Source: an uncultured Clostridia bacterium
Lineage (GTDB): Bacteria; Bacillota; Clostridia; Oscillospirales; Ruminococcaceae
Assembly (NCBI GenBank): GCA_944382885.1
Contig: CALWNT010000124.1
Coordinates: forward strand, 1-42,790
Reading direction: 5' to 3'
Length of the DNA: 42,790 bases
The notes beneath the pieces are model-generated. The model did not search any database. It had not been told where the DNA came from and saw only the letters and a list, made by a program, of their open reading frames with translations. The number at the start of each line of letters is the position of its first letter. The stretch's first letter is position 1. This document shows, piece by piece, positions 16,146 to 24,189 of the stretch. The position numbers were made by a program, and so were the translations under genes.

Positions 16146-17189
16146 TTACTCAAACACTTCCCGGACAAAGCCACCGCCGATGACGATTCCTTCCTCATCG
16201 TACATCACGATAGACTGTCCTTTTGCCACTGCCCTTTGGGGCGTTTCAAATGTTACTTTGGCTCTCTTTTCCTCCAAGGGAGTGATATAAGCCTTTGCCA
16301 AGGGAGCTGCCGAACGGATCTTTACCTGGGCCTCAAAGGCTTCCATCCGTTCTTCCCCGGAAGGATAGGTCATTTGATCCACGATGGCGCTTTGATAATA
16401 TTCCTGTCCCGCATCGGCCAAATAAACCCGGTTTTCCTCCGGATCAATCTTCTTGACAAAAACCGGACGGCCCAAAGCAATTCCCAAATGCTTTCTCTGG
16501 CCGATGGTATAGTGAATAATCCCCTGATGGGTGCCGCAGACCTCTCCCTCCGGAGAAATAAATTCGCCCGGCTGAGATTTTCCTCCGTTTTCTTCAATAA
16601 AGCGCACGTAATTATTGTCCGGCACAAAACAAATTTCCTGACTGTCAGGCTTTTTCGCACAGCTTAATTCCTCTTCCTCCGCCAAGGTACGCACTCTGTC
16701 CTTCTCCATCTCAGCCAGCGGAAAAACAAGCCGTTTTAGTTCCCGCTGCCCCAGCCGGTACAGCATATAAGACTGATCCCTTTTTTGACTCTCTCCTCTG
16801 GCAAGAAGATATTTCCCATCCCGCTTTAGAATTTTAGCATAGTGTCCGGTCGCGACCTTATCATAGCCGTATCGGTCGGCAACGTCAACCAGTGTTTTAA
16901 ATTTCACATTGGGATTGCAGACAATACAGGGGTTCGGTGTTCTTCCGGCGCAGTATTCCGCAATAAAATAATCGGTTACATATTTTTTAAAGTCCTCTGT
17001 TTTATCCTCTACATAAAGGGGGATTCCCAGCTGCTTTGCCGCCTCTTTGGCATCCTGAACCGTCTGTTCATGAGCCTCGGACATTTTAATCACTACCCCG
17101 GCTACCTGGTATCCCTGCTTTTTCAGCAGCGAAACACAGGTTGCGCTGTCAACTCCCCCACTGAGTGCCACTAATATCTTCTTTTCCAT
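16146..17189 (-). CDS. mnmA: tRNA-specific 2-thiouridylase MnmA
   Basis: A 347-residue enzyme that adenylates and thiolates U34 of tRNA Lys, Glu and Gln. The PP-loop SGGVDS is at residues 10-15, the nucleophilic cysteine is C88 in NPCIVC, and the persulfide-receiving cysteine is C187 in DSQEICFVP. GHYAK and TIGQRKHLG are further family signatures. ATG 17189 follows GAGG closely. The preceding gene encodes a cysteine desulfurase that would supply the sulfur, a common clostridial pairing. Confidence 0.96.
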   Translation of the reverse strand: MEKKILVALSGGVDSATCVSLLKKQGYQVAGVVIKMSEAHEQTVQDAKEAAKQLGIPLYVEDKTEDFKKYVTDYFIAEYCAGRTPNPCIVCNPNVKFKTLVDVADRYGYDKVATGHYAKILKRDGKYLLARGESQKRDQSYMLYRLGQRELKRLVFPLAEMEKDRVRTLAEEEELSCAKKPDSQEICFVPDNNYVRFIEENGGKSQPGEFISPEGEVCGTHQGIIHYTIGQRKHLGIALGRPVFVKKIDPEENRVYLADAGQEYYQSAIVDQMTYPSGEERMEAFEAQVKIRSAAPLAKAYITPLEEKRAKVTFETPQRAVAKGQSIVMYDEEGIVIGGGFVREVFE

Positions 17190-17227
17190 AAAACCTCACA
17201 ATCTTTCTCTTCCTTTTTCTCTTGTCA

Positions 17228-18376
17228 CTAAATCGTCATTCCAAACAGTTGTCTGAACTGCTCTACCGCCTGCGCCAATTCCCGGGCGATTACAGCGATA
17301 TCTTCCATGGTATGTTCTTCTCCCAAGCTGATCCGCACGGAAGATTTTGCAAGCTCTTTTGTCAGTCCCATTGCCGTAAGCACATGAGATGGTTCCCCGC
17401 CGCAGGAAGAACAGGCAGAACCGGAAGAAATGCAGATCCCTTTCCGATCCAGGGATAAAACGATTCCTTCCCCCTCCACACCAGCAAAGGAAGCGTTGAT
17501 CGTAGAACAGATTTTTGTCCCCGCACCATTGATCTGAGCGCCGGGGATCAGAAGGATTTTTTTCTCCAGCTCCTCCCGGAGAAGGAAAAGCCGCTTTTCC
17601 TTCTCAGACAGTGTTTGCTTTGTCAGCTCCAGCGCCCTGCCCAGTCCTACAATTCCCGGGACGTTTTCCGTTCCCGCACGTCTGTTCCGCTCCTGTCCTC
17701 CTCCATGAAGAAAAGGAGGAAGTCTCAACCCCTGCCGGACATACAGCAGCCCGGTTCCTTTCATCGCCCCGAGTTTATGTCCGGAAAGGGAGAGCAGATC
17801 CGCCTTGATCCGATCCATATTCATCGGCAGGTTTCCTGCGGCCTGCACTGCATCGGTGTGAAACAAAATCCCTTTTTCCCGACAGAACGCACCGATCTGC
17901 TCTACCGGCTGGATCGTTCCCACCTCGTTGTTGACATACATTACACTGACAAGTCCAGTCCGGTCTGTGACAGATGCCTTCACCGCGTCCGCTGAAATTC
18001 TTCCGTCCCGATCCGGATGGATATAGGTAACTTCTATGCCAAAGCGGGAAAGAGAACGGCAGGTTTCCAACACTGCCGGATGTTCAAAAGCGGTGGTAAT
18101 CACGTGGTTTTTTCCCTTTGCCAACATTTCTTCCGCCGCTGACTGTACGGCCCAATTATCGGCCTCTGTTCCACCGCTGGTAAAGAAAATCTCCTGTACC
18201 GAAGCGTGAAGGAAATCCGCCGCCTGTTCCCGGGCGGTTTCCACCGCGGTTCTGGCTCTTCTTCCCGCCTGATGGCTGCTGGAAGGATTGCCGAACTCTT
18301 GAAGCAAATAGGGCTGCATCGCTTCCAGCACTTCCGGCCGCAGGGGAGCCGTGGCATTATAGTCCGCATAGATCAT
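17228..18376 (-). CDS. nifS: Cysteine desulfurase (NifS/IscS family, class I)
   Basis: A 382-residue PLP enzyme converting cysteine to alanine and an enzyme-bound persulfide. Visible motifs: MIYADYNATAP start, the SGGTEADN phosphate-binding loop, HTDAVQAAG, the PLP lysine in LSGHKLGAMKG, and the catalytic cysteine loop GSACSSCGGEPSHVL. ATG 18376 lies 4 bases after the rnhA stop with GGGGTG upstream; a longer frame reaching into rnhA is rejected. Its likely partner here is MnmA, 38 bases downstream; no IscU-like scaffold is adjacent. Confidence 0.95.
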   Translation of the reverse strand: MIYADYNATAPLRPEVLEAMQPYLLQEFGNPSSSHQAGRRARTAVETAREQAADFLHASVQEIFFTSGGTEADNWAVQSAAEEMLAKGKNHVITTAFEHPAVLETCRSLSRFGIEVTYIHPDRDGRISADAVKASVTDRTGLVSVMYVNNEVGTIQPVEQIGAFCREKGILFHTDAVQAAGNLPMNMDRIKADLLSLSGHKLGAMKGTGLLYVRQGLRLPPFLHGGGQERNRRAGTENVPGIVGLGRALELTKQTLSEKEKRLFLLREELEKKILLIPGAQINGAGTKICSTINASFAGVEGEGIVLSLDRKGICISSGSACSSCGGEPSHVLTAMGLTKELAKSSVRISLGEEHTMEDIAVIARELAQAVEQFRQLFGMTI

Positions 18377-18380
18377 TTTC

Positions 18381-18842
18381 TCATTCACCCCAAGCAGTCT
18401 GGAAGCGTTTTGACTGAGCCACCGCCATCTCGTCGCATCGCTCATTTTCCGGATGTCCTGCGTGACCCTTGACCCAGCAGAAAGACACCTCATGGATCTC
18501 CAATAAAGCCAAAAGCTGTTCCCATAAATCCGGATTCAAAGCCGGCTCCTTTTTGTTCCGCATCCAGCCGTTTTGCTGCCACTTTTTCGCCCAGCCTTTT
18601 TCCACGGCGTCGATAATATATTTGGAGTCGCTTGTCACCACTACTTTGCAGGGCCGTTTCAGCGCCGACAGCCCGGCAATTACGGCGGTTAGCTCCATTC
18701 GATTGTTGGTGGTGGAGGCTTCCCCTCCGCTGAGTTCCTTGACGGCCCCTCCGCATTTTAAGATGGTTCCCCAGCCTCCCGGGCCGGGATTTCCACTGCA
18801 GGCTCCGTCTGTATACATCGCTACTTTGGTAAGCTGTTCCAT
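18381..18842 (-). CDS. rnhA: Ribonuclease HI
   Basis: A 153-residue endonuclease cutting the RNA strand of RNA-DNA hybrids. The catalytic residues D12 ([16 protein letters not shown]), E50 (NNRMEL), D72 (TSDSKY) and D137 (ERCDEMA), plus H127 in VKGHAGH, are all present, and the basic GWxxKKWxxNGWM handle is intact. It starts 6 bases after the lipoprotein reading frame ends and leads directly into nifS, so it is co-transcribed with sulfur-relay genes. Confidence 0.97.
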   Translation of the reverse strand: MEQLTKVAMYTDGACSGNPGPGGWGTILKCGGAVKELSGGEASTTNNRMELTAVIAGLSALKRPCKVVVTSDSKYIIDAVEKGWAKKWQQNGWMRNKKEPALNPDLWEQLLALLEIHEVSFCWVKGHAGHPENERCDEMAVAQSKRFQTAWGE

Positions 18843-18848
18843 TTCCGT

Positions 18849-19579
18849 TTACTGCTCCTCTTGACTGTTTTTCTCCGCATCCGCCTGCTTTGAAAAAGGC
18901 TGATACTCTTCCAATGACAAATGAACGATCGGCGTGACCTGTCCTTCTCCGCTGGAATCTGGAAGATAAAATAGAATCGACATAGTAGAGCTCCCCACCA
19001 GAGAAGTAAAATCCCTGCTCTCCGGCATATCCGTCTGGGAAAGGCGTTCTCTCCAGTCAGAGTCGCTGAACTGGGATAGCGTGTCATAGAGCGCTCCTTC
19101 CGCCTGTTCCAGCGCCTTGCCGCGCACCAGCGATACAAACCCATCGCTGATGTTGACCATCTCAGACAAAGAGACCCGCTCTTCCTCCTCCAAAGAAATC
19201 TGTATGGTAAACCCGATGTAGCTGCTCCCTTCTTCTGTGGACAAATTGCCCTGAAACAACAGGCTTATCACTCCATTTTGCGTACCGGTGCTGTTTCCGG
19301 TAAGGGAAAACGCCTTATCCGATGTAAGACTTCCGTATTTAGATAGCTCTCGGGGATTTCCTCTAAAATTTGCTCTATCGGCAGAGAAGCCTCTTCCTGT
19401 AGTAATTCAGGACAGTTCACTTCTACCTTTTCGAAACCGGGAACAGAAAGCCTTTGTACCTTTTGAACCTGACTTTCCTCCGGAGAAATTTCCTCCTGCT
19501 CCGGGCTGACTTTATGACAGCCGGTAAGGACAGTTAACAGCAGACAGGCTATCCCAAAAAGCGCGGCAAACTTTCTCAC
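18849..19579 (-). pseudogene. Lipoprotein of unknown function, frameshifted
   Basis: The first frame (19579-19268) starts with GTG and a lipoprotein signal peptide ending LLTVLTGC (lipid-modified Cys21), followed by an acidic linker. The second frame (to 18849) carries a globular domain with GFTIQISLEEEERVSLSEM and a closing STMSILFYLP segment, loosely like DUF3298/RsiV-type extracellular domains. The second frame is open well upstream of its first start and reads RELSKYGSLTSDKAFSLTGN. Adding one C to the CCCC run (minus strand; 19352-19355) joins the frames as EEIPRELSKYGS. The GTG start overlaps the thioesterase stop by 4 bases. It may be a real mutation or a base-calling error. Confidence 0.7.
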
Positions 19580-20007
19580 GCTTTTTCTCTCCCTTTTTCC
19601 TGCGCCTCCAGAAGCAAGGCGTAAATCTCTGGAAATTTTTTCTGCAAATTCATCGGTTTCAGGTTTAAATCCGTCCAGGCATGAAGGGTAGTTCCGGTGT
19701 TAATGAGTTCTCCCTTTTGATTCCATACCTCATAATAAAACTCAATTTTCACCCGTGTCAAAAGACGGACGGAAACCGTTACCTTCAATTCATCCTCATA
19801 ATGGGCAGGACGAATATATCTGCTGGACAGTTCTACCAGCGGCAGCATAATCCCCATCTGCTCCATCTGAGAATAGCTCATGCCAAAGGCCTTGATATAT
19901 TCCGTTCTCGCCGCCTCATACCAAATCGGATAGACGGAGTGATGCGCCACCCCCATCTGATCGGTTTCCGCATATCGTACCACTATTTTAGTGCCTAAAA
20001 AATCCAT
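19576..20007 (-). CDS. Acyl-CoA thioesterase (YbgC/FadM, hot-dog fold)
   Basis: A 143-residue 4HBT-family thioesterase hydrolysing acyl-CoA. The catalytic signature YAETDQMGVAHHSVYPIWYE is near the N-terminus with the active-site aspartate, followed by the YIRPAHYEDEL strand. ATG 20007 has GGGAGG eight bases upstream; 11 extra upstream residues are rejected. It is the first gene of the six-gene operon ending at 15281. The substrate chain is not predictable. Confidence 0.9.
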   Translation of the reverse strand: MDFLGTKIVVRYAETDQMGVAHHSVYPIWYEAARTEYIKAFGMSYSQMEQMGIMLPLVELSSRYIRPAHYEDELKVTVSVRLLTRVKIEFYYEVWNQKGELINTGTTLHAWTDLNLKPMNLQKKFPEIYALLLEAQEKGREKA

Positions 20008-20042
20008 GAAGACATCCTCCCCTATTTTTCTGCTTTCCACAT

Positions 20043-20073
20043 ATTATGACTATCATAACACGATTTGTAAAAA
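20043..20073 (-). promoter_or_regulatory. Candidate promoter of the thioesterase-rnhA-mnmA operon
   Basis: On the minus strand TTTACA is followed by 17 bases and CATAAT, just downstream of the terminator hairpins of the synthetase gene. TATGAT a few bases earlier is an alternative -10. Confidence 0.45.
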
Positions 20074-20131
20074 AAGGGAACCGCTGTCCCACTGTCAAAA
20101 ACAGGGTTTTCCATGCTTCCACAGAAAACCC
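20069..20131 (-). terminator. Tandem terminator hairpins after the acyl-CoA synthetase gene
   Basis: First hairpin: 8-bp stem GGGTTTTC/GAAAACCC (20104-20131) followed on the minus strand by TGTTTTTG. Second: short GGGA/TCCC stem (20076-20090) followed by seven T. Together they separate the synthetase operon from the thioesterase operon. Confidence 0.7.
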
Positions 20132-20174
20132 CAATTTTCTTCCTGTTCCCACGGCAGATACCCGTGCAGAACTA

Positions 20175-22463
20175 TTATTTTTCTTCCTGTCTCAATTCCA
20201 CCCGGCGGATCTTTCCGCTGATGGTTTTCGGCAGTTCGTCTAAAAACTCAACCACTCTCGGATATTTATAAGGCGCTGTACGCTCTTTGACATAGTTCTG
20301 AATTTCCTTTTTCAGTTCCTCTGTCCGCTCCGTGCCCTTTGTCAAAACGATGGAGGCTTTTACCACCTGTCCGCGAACCGGATCGGGCGTTCCTGTGACG
20401 CCGCATTCCAGTACATAAGGAAGCTCCATCAGCACACTCTCAATTTCAAAGGGGCCGATTCGGTAACCGGAAGACTTGATAATATCGTCTGTCCGGCCTA
20501 CATACCAAAAATATCCTTCTTCATCGCACCACGCAGTATCTCCGGTATGATAATATCCGTCATGCCATGCTTCCTCACTCAGCTGAGGATTGCGGTAATA
20601 GCCGTCAAACATGCCGCAGGGATGCCCCTTACTGGTATTCAGACAGATTTCTCCTGTTTCGCCTGGTTTTACCGGCACCCCGTCATGATCCAACAGCACG
20701 ACGTCATACTGGGGATTCGCTTTCCCCATGGAGCCTGGCACAGATTCCGTTCCAATAAGGGTTCCCAGCACCAGCGTAGTTTCTGTCTGGCCGAAGCCCT
20801 CCATAATATTCAGTCCGGTGGCCTTCTTCCACTGATAGAACACCTCTGCGTTTAACGCTTCTCCCGCTGTACAGCTGTATTCCAGAGAGGACAAGTCGTA
20901 TTTGCTTAGATCCTCCTTGATAAACATGCGGTACATCGTCGGCGGAGCACAGAAAGTTGTGATATGGTGCTTGGCAAACATGGTAAGAATATCGTCTGCA
21001 TGGAAACGGTCAAAATCATAGGCAAAGATGGCAGCCTCACACAGCCACTGGCCGTAAATTTTTCCCCAAACCGCCTTAGCCCAGCCGGTTTCGGAGATTG
21101 CAAAATGAAGCCCGTTGGGATCTACATTATGCCACCAGCGAGCTGTGACGATATGTCCCAAAGGATAGGTAAAGTCATGGACAGCAATTTTGGGATAACC
21201 GGTGGTGCCGGAGGTAAAGTACATCAGCATGGGATCTGTACTCAAGGTAGCCTCCTCTCCCCATGGGCGCGGGAAGATATCCGACATCTGCTCATATTCC
21301 TCTGTAAAGCTGCGCCAGCCTTCTCTTTTGCCATTTACGATAATTTTTACTTCCACCGTAGGAGATTCCGGCAACGCTTCTTCTACCGCGTGGGCAACTT
21401 CCCCGTCCGCAGTACACAAAATCGCCTTTACTCCGGCCGCATTAAAGCGATAAGCCAAATCCTTTTTGGTCAGCTGATTGGTGGCCGGGATGGCTACCGC
21501 TCCCAGCTTATGCAAAGCCACCAGGGTAAACCAGAATTCATAATGGCGTTTTAAAATCAGCATGACCCGGTCGCCCTTCTGGATTCCCAAGGACTTCAGA
21601 TAGTTGGCCACCTTGGAGGACTCTTTGGAAATCTGAGCAAAGGTGAAATTTTTCACTTCATGGTCATTGGATTCCCAGACCATCGCCAGCTTCTTCGGAT
21701 CCTGTCCGCCAAGCACATCCACTACGTCAAAACCGAAGTTGAAATGCTCTGGAATCTGAAACTGAATATCTTTCAAATTTCCCTTTTCATCCAAAGTTTC
21801 CTGAACATAGCGTTTATAAAGCAGGTTGTCCCTCGTACGGAGCTTGGCCGGTTCTTCCTTCGGCACCACACGGCGGATCTCTTCTTCGTTGTCCAGCTCA
21901 CCCTTGATTCCGATCGCTAAAAAACGGCAGTCCTTGCCATCGATAGCCACCATGCCGTGTTCATGAGAAGCGTCATAATAGATGCTGTCTCCGGCATGCA
22001 AGATTTCACAATGTCCATCGACCCAGATTTTCAGCGTACCTTCCAGCACATAATCCAGCTCCTGTCCGGCATGGGTCGTCATCCCTACCGGCGCCTCTTC
22101 AGCATCTTTGCTGTAAGCGACAAATACTTCGCAGGGTTCTGCCAGACGATCTTTCAAAACAGACGCCAGATGGCGATATTCAAAGCCTTCCCGGCGTTTG
22201 AGAGGCATTCCATGTCCGTTCCGGCAGACAGTGTAGGTTTCCAGCCGAGGGGCTTTCCCCGTTACGATCTCGCTGATATCCACTCCTAAATAATCGGAGC
22301 AGGTAACCAAAAACGCCACGGTCATATCCTTTTGGCCGCTTTCGTATACCCGGTATTCTTCTTCGGTCACACCTGTGGCCCGAGCCATATCCTGTACGGA
22401 ACGCTGGGACATTTCCCGCAGTCCTTTCAGTCTTCCCGCTACTGATTTTAAACGATTGTTCAT
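20175..22463 (-). CDS. XRE helix-turn-helix + cupin + acyl-CoA synthetase fusion
   Basis: A single uninterrupted 762-residue frame with three parts. Residues about 8-64 form an XRE-type DNA-binding helix-turn-helix (RLKGLREMSQRSVQDMARATG). Residues about 110-186 form a cupin sensor barrel (THAGQELDYVLEGTLKIWVD, then HAGDSIYYDASHEHG). This HTH-cupin arrangement is a common stand-alone regulator. From about 205 to the end is a complete ANL-superfamily acyl-CoA synthetase of the medium-chain/AcsM type: YFTSGTTGYPK (415-425), GFGQTET, YHTGDTAW, GRTDDIIKSSGYRIGP and the PKTISGKIRR lysine. It would make acyl-AMP then acyl-CoA. It is 17 bases downstream of a 2-hydroxyacid dehydrogenase. The acyl substrate is unknown. 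Confidence 0.93.
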   Translation of the reverse strand: MNNRLKSVAGRLKGLREMSQRSVQDMARATGVTEEEYRVYESGQKDMTVAFLVTCSDYLGVDISEIVTGKAPRLETYTVCRNGHGMPLKRREGFEYRHLASVLKDRLAEPCEVFVAYSKDAEEAPVGMTTHAGQELDYVLEGTLKIWVDGHCEILHAGDSIYYDASHEHGMVAIDGKDCRFLAIGIKGELDNEEEIRRVVPKEEPAKLRTRDNLLYKRYVQETLDEKGNLKDIQFQIPEHFNFGFDVVDVLGGQDPKKLAMVWESNDHEVKNFTFAQISKESSKVANYLKSLGIQKGDRVMLILKRHYEFWFTLVALHKLGAVAIPATNQLTKKDLAYRFNAAGVKAILCTADGEVAHAVEEALPESPTVEVKIIVNGKREGWRSFTEEYEQMSDIFPRPWGEEATLSTDPMLMYFTSGTTGYPKIAVHDFTYPLGHIVTARWWHNVDPNGLHFAISETGWAKAVWGKIYGQWLCEAAIFAYDFDRFHADDILTMFAKHHITTFCAPPTMYRMFIKEDLSKYDLSSLEYSCTAGEALNAEVFYQWKKATGLNIMEGFGQTETTLVLGTLIGTESVPGSMGKANPQYDVVLLDHDGVPVKPGETGEICLNTSKGHPCGMFDGYYRNPQLSEEAWHDGYYHTGDTAWCDEEGYFWYVGRTDDIIKSSGYRIGPFEIESVLMELPYVLECGVTGTPDPVRGQVVKASIVLTKGTERTEELKKEIQNYVKERTAPYKYPRVVEFLDELPKTISGKIRRVELRQEEK

Positions 22464-22480
22464 AGAATTAGCCTCCTAAT

Positions 22481-23446
22481 TTATTTCACCTGATTTTGGA
22501 TTTCGCCCTTTAAAAATCCAGCAAGGTTGTCATAGACGATATCCAACAAACGCTGCCTGGTTTCTCTCGGCGCCCAGGCGGTATGAGGGGTAATACAGAT
22601 ATTTTTGGCAGTCAAAAGAGGATTATCCTGTCGGATCGGTTCTTGAGAAACCACGTCCACATACGCCGCACTGATTTGCCCCTGATCCAGAGCCTCTTTT
22701 AAGTCCTGCTCACAGAGCACCGGGCCTCTGGCCGTATTGATCAGCACAGCTGTAGATTTCATCTGTTCAAACTGTTCTTTGCAAAACATCCCCTGAGTCT
22801 GAGGAGTCAGCGGGCAGTGGACGGACACAAAATCGCTCCGCTTTAAAAGTTCCGAAAAAGAAACAAACTCCACAAAGGGAAATTGCGCTCTGTCCTCCTG
22901 CCGAACGGTACGGGTAGATACCAGCACCTTCATATCAAATGCTAAGGCAAGCTTCGCCACCTGTTTTGCGATATGGCCGAACCCAATCAGTCCGATTGTT
23001 TTTCCCTGAAGCTCCATCAATCCCGTCTCGTAGAAGCAGAAATTTTTTGCGTTCTGCCACTCTCCCGCCATGACGCGGCGGTGATGCCGGTCTATTTTGT
23101 TGCAGTAATGCAGAAGATAGGCAAACACCTGCTGCGCCACCGCTTTGGTAGAATAATCCGGTACATTGGTAACCACGATCCCCCGTTCCGAACAGGCTTT
23201 CAGATCGATGATGTTATAACCGGTGGCAGTAACTCCGATATAACGCAAAGACGGACATTGCTCCAAAACCGCTCGGTCAATCGTACATTTATTGGTGATG
23301 ACAAGCTCCGCGCTTCCAATTCTCTCCGCGATTTTTTCCGGCGCAGTGCGTGGATAGACCGAAAGCTGCGCTAAAGAAGCAAATGGATCAAAACTCAAAT
23401 CATCCGCTGCTACCGCATAGGAATCCAAAACCACTAATCTCATCAT
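22481..23446 (-). CDS. D-2-hydroxyacid dehydrogenase (NAD-dependent)
   Basis: A 321-residue reductase of the glycerate/hydroxypyruvate/2-oxoacid dehydrogenase family. The nucleotide loop IGLIGFGHIAKQVA is at about 151-164, and the catalytic Arg (NTARGPVL), Glu (VVSQEP) and His (ITPHTAWA) are all present. Family members reduce 2-oxoacids to (R)-2-hydroxyacids. GAGG precedes the two adjacent ATGs (23446 or 23443). It is the first gene of the operon with the HTH-cupin-synthetase, which suggests that the hydroxyacid or a related acid is activated to a CoA thioester (inference). Confidence 0.9.
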   Translation of the reverse strand: MMRLVVLDSYAVAADDLSFDPFASLAQLSVYPRTAPEKIAERIGSAELVITNKCTIDRAVLEQCPSLRYIGVTATGYNIIDLKACSERGIVVTNVPDYSTKAVAQQVFAYLLHYCNKIDRHHRRVMAGEWQNAKNFCFYETGLMELQGKTIGLIGFGHIAKQVAKLALAFDMKVLVSTRTVRQEDRAQFPFVEFVSFSELLKRSDFVSVHCPLTPQTQGMFCKEQFEQMKSTAVLINTARGPVLCEQDLKEALDQGQISAAYVDVVSQEPIRQDNPLLTAKNICITPHTAWAPRETRQRLLDIVYDNLAGFLKGEIQNQVK

Positions 23447-23527
23447 GATTTCCTCTCTTTACCTAACTTGTCACGATTCGCTCAAATGGGACGATCCTCT
23501 TCCTTTCTGAGCAAATCCCATCAAAAT

Positions 23528-23543
23528 TGCTTTTCAAAAAGCA
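23528..23543 (-). promoter_or_regulatory. Palindrome in the leader of the dehydrogenase-synthetase operon
   Basis: TGCTTTTCAAAAAGCA is a perfect 7-2-7 inverted repeat roughly 20-35 bases downstream of the -10 box. Its size suits a dimeric HTH protein; the fusion protein encoded by the operon is the obvious candidate binder, by inference. Confidence 0.4.
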
Positions 23544-23563
23544 CTAGAAATACATTGTTTTTT

Positions 23564-23592
23564 ATTATACTACATTCCAGCGGTAATTTCCA
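23564..23592 (-). promoter_or_regulatory. Promoter of the dehydrogenase-synthetase operon
   Basis: TATAAT on the minus strand (23569-23564) with a weak TGGAAA -35 (4 of 6) 17 bases upstream. The leader is about 110 bases. Confidence 0.55.
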
Positions 23593-23663
23593 CTTTTTTA
23601 CAGACAGAACCATTGGCTTTTTTCGACTCCTCGTCTATTCGCTTACAGTTGTCAAAAGCTTAC

Positions 23664-23710
23664 AAAAAAAGACAGAAATCAGCCTTACTTTTTGCCGGTT
23701 TCTGTCTTTT
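23664..23710 (-). terminator. Terminator of the small membrane protein gene
   Basis: A 12-bp stem AAAAGACAGAAA/TTTCTGTCTTTT (23667-23678 with 23699-23710) followed on the minus strand by a run of T, 25 bases after the stop at 23735. Confidence 0.8.
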
Positions 23711-23734
23711 GATCATTTCTATTCCAATGGTCGG

Positions 23735-24010
23735 TTAAAAATTTCTTCTGGACGGCGAAGTCCTTCCCTTTTTCTGCTGCATTCGCTGAGGCTTAGAACG
23801 CCACAAAAAGAATAAGAATAAAAACAGCAGCATCAACTCGATTAAGCCCAATACCAACCGATAACTTCTGGAGGCGCTCAAATAATAAAGCATCATAGAC
23901 GGAATCCATATCACCAGTACCAAATAAAAAGGGTATCTAGTCTCCAAATACCTCCAGATAAAAAAGGGGGTTGCCAACACAGTAAATATGCAGTGGAACA
24001 CAAAGGTCAA
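23735..24010 (-). CDS. Small three-helix membrane protein, unknown function
   Basis: About 91 residues with three hydrophobic segments (FVFHCIFTVLATPFFIWRY, FYLVLVIWIPSMMLYYL, and YRLVLGLIELMLLFLFLFFLW) and a basic C-terminal tail. No family was recognised. The TTG at 24010 has GGGGAG nine bases upstream and is preferred; an ATG at 24019 touches the binding site and a TTG at 24043 has none. The good terminator directly downstream supports a real gene. Confidence 0.55.
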   Translation of the reverse strand: MTFVFHCIFTVLATPFFIWRYLETRYPFYLVLVIWIPSMMLYYLSASRSYRLVLGLIELMLLFLFLFFLWRSKPQRMQQKKGRTSPSRRNF

Positions 24011-24189
24011 GGACAACATCTCCCCATTTTTCAGACGTACCAACTATCTTATTGCGTCAAAAAAAAGAATTTCCCCCTCTTTTTGACTCGCCTTATGGTA
24101 TCACATAATATTCTCCATTTCATGACTATTTTGTGAAATATCTGTTTCGAGATGGAAGCGGACTGCTCCTGCTGATTTTCCGATTAACC

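Noticed and set aside
16050-16667. 205-codon plus-strand open frame opposite mnmA
   Set aside because: Antisense to conserved MnmA sequence, no signals of its own.
18377-18493. 39-residue N-terminal extension of the cysteine desulfurase
   Set aside because: It lies wholly within rnhA; the ATG at 18376 matches the family start MIYADYNATAP.
20964-21554. 196-codon plus-strand open frame opposite the acyl-CoA synthetase
   Set aside because: Antisense shadow with no ribosome binding site; the minus-strand frame carries all ANL motifs.
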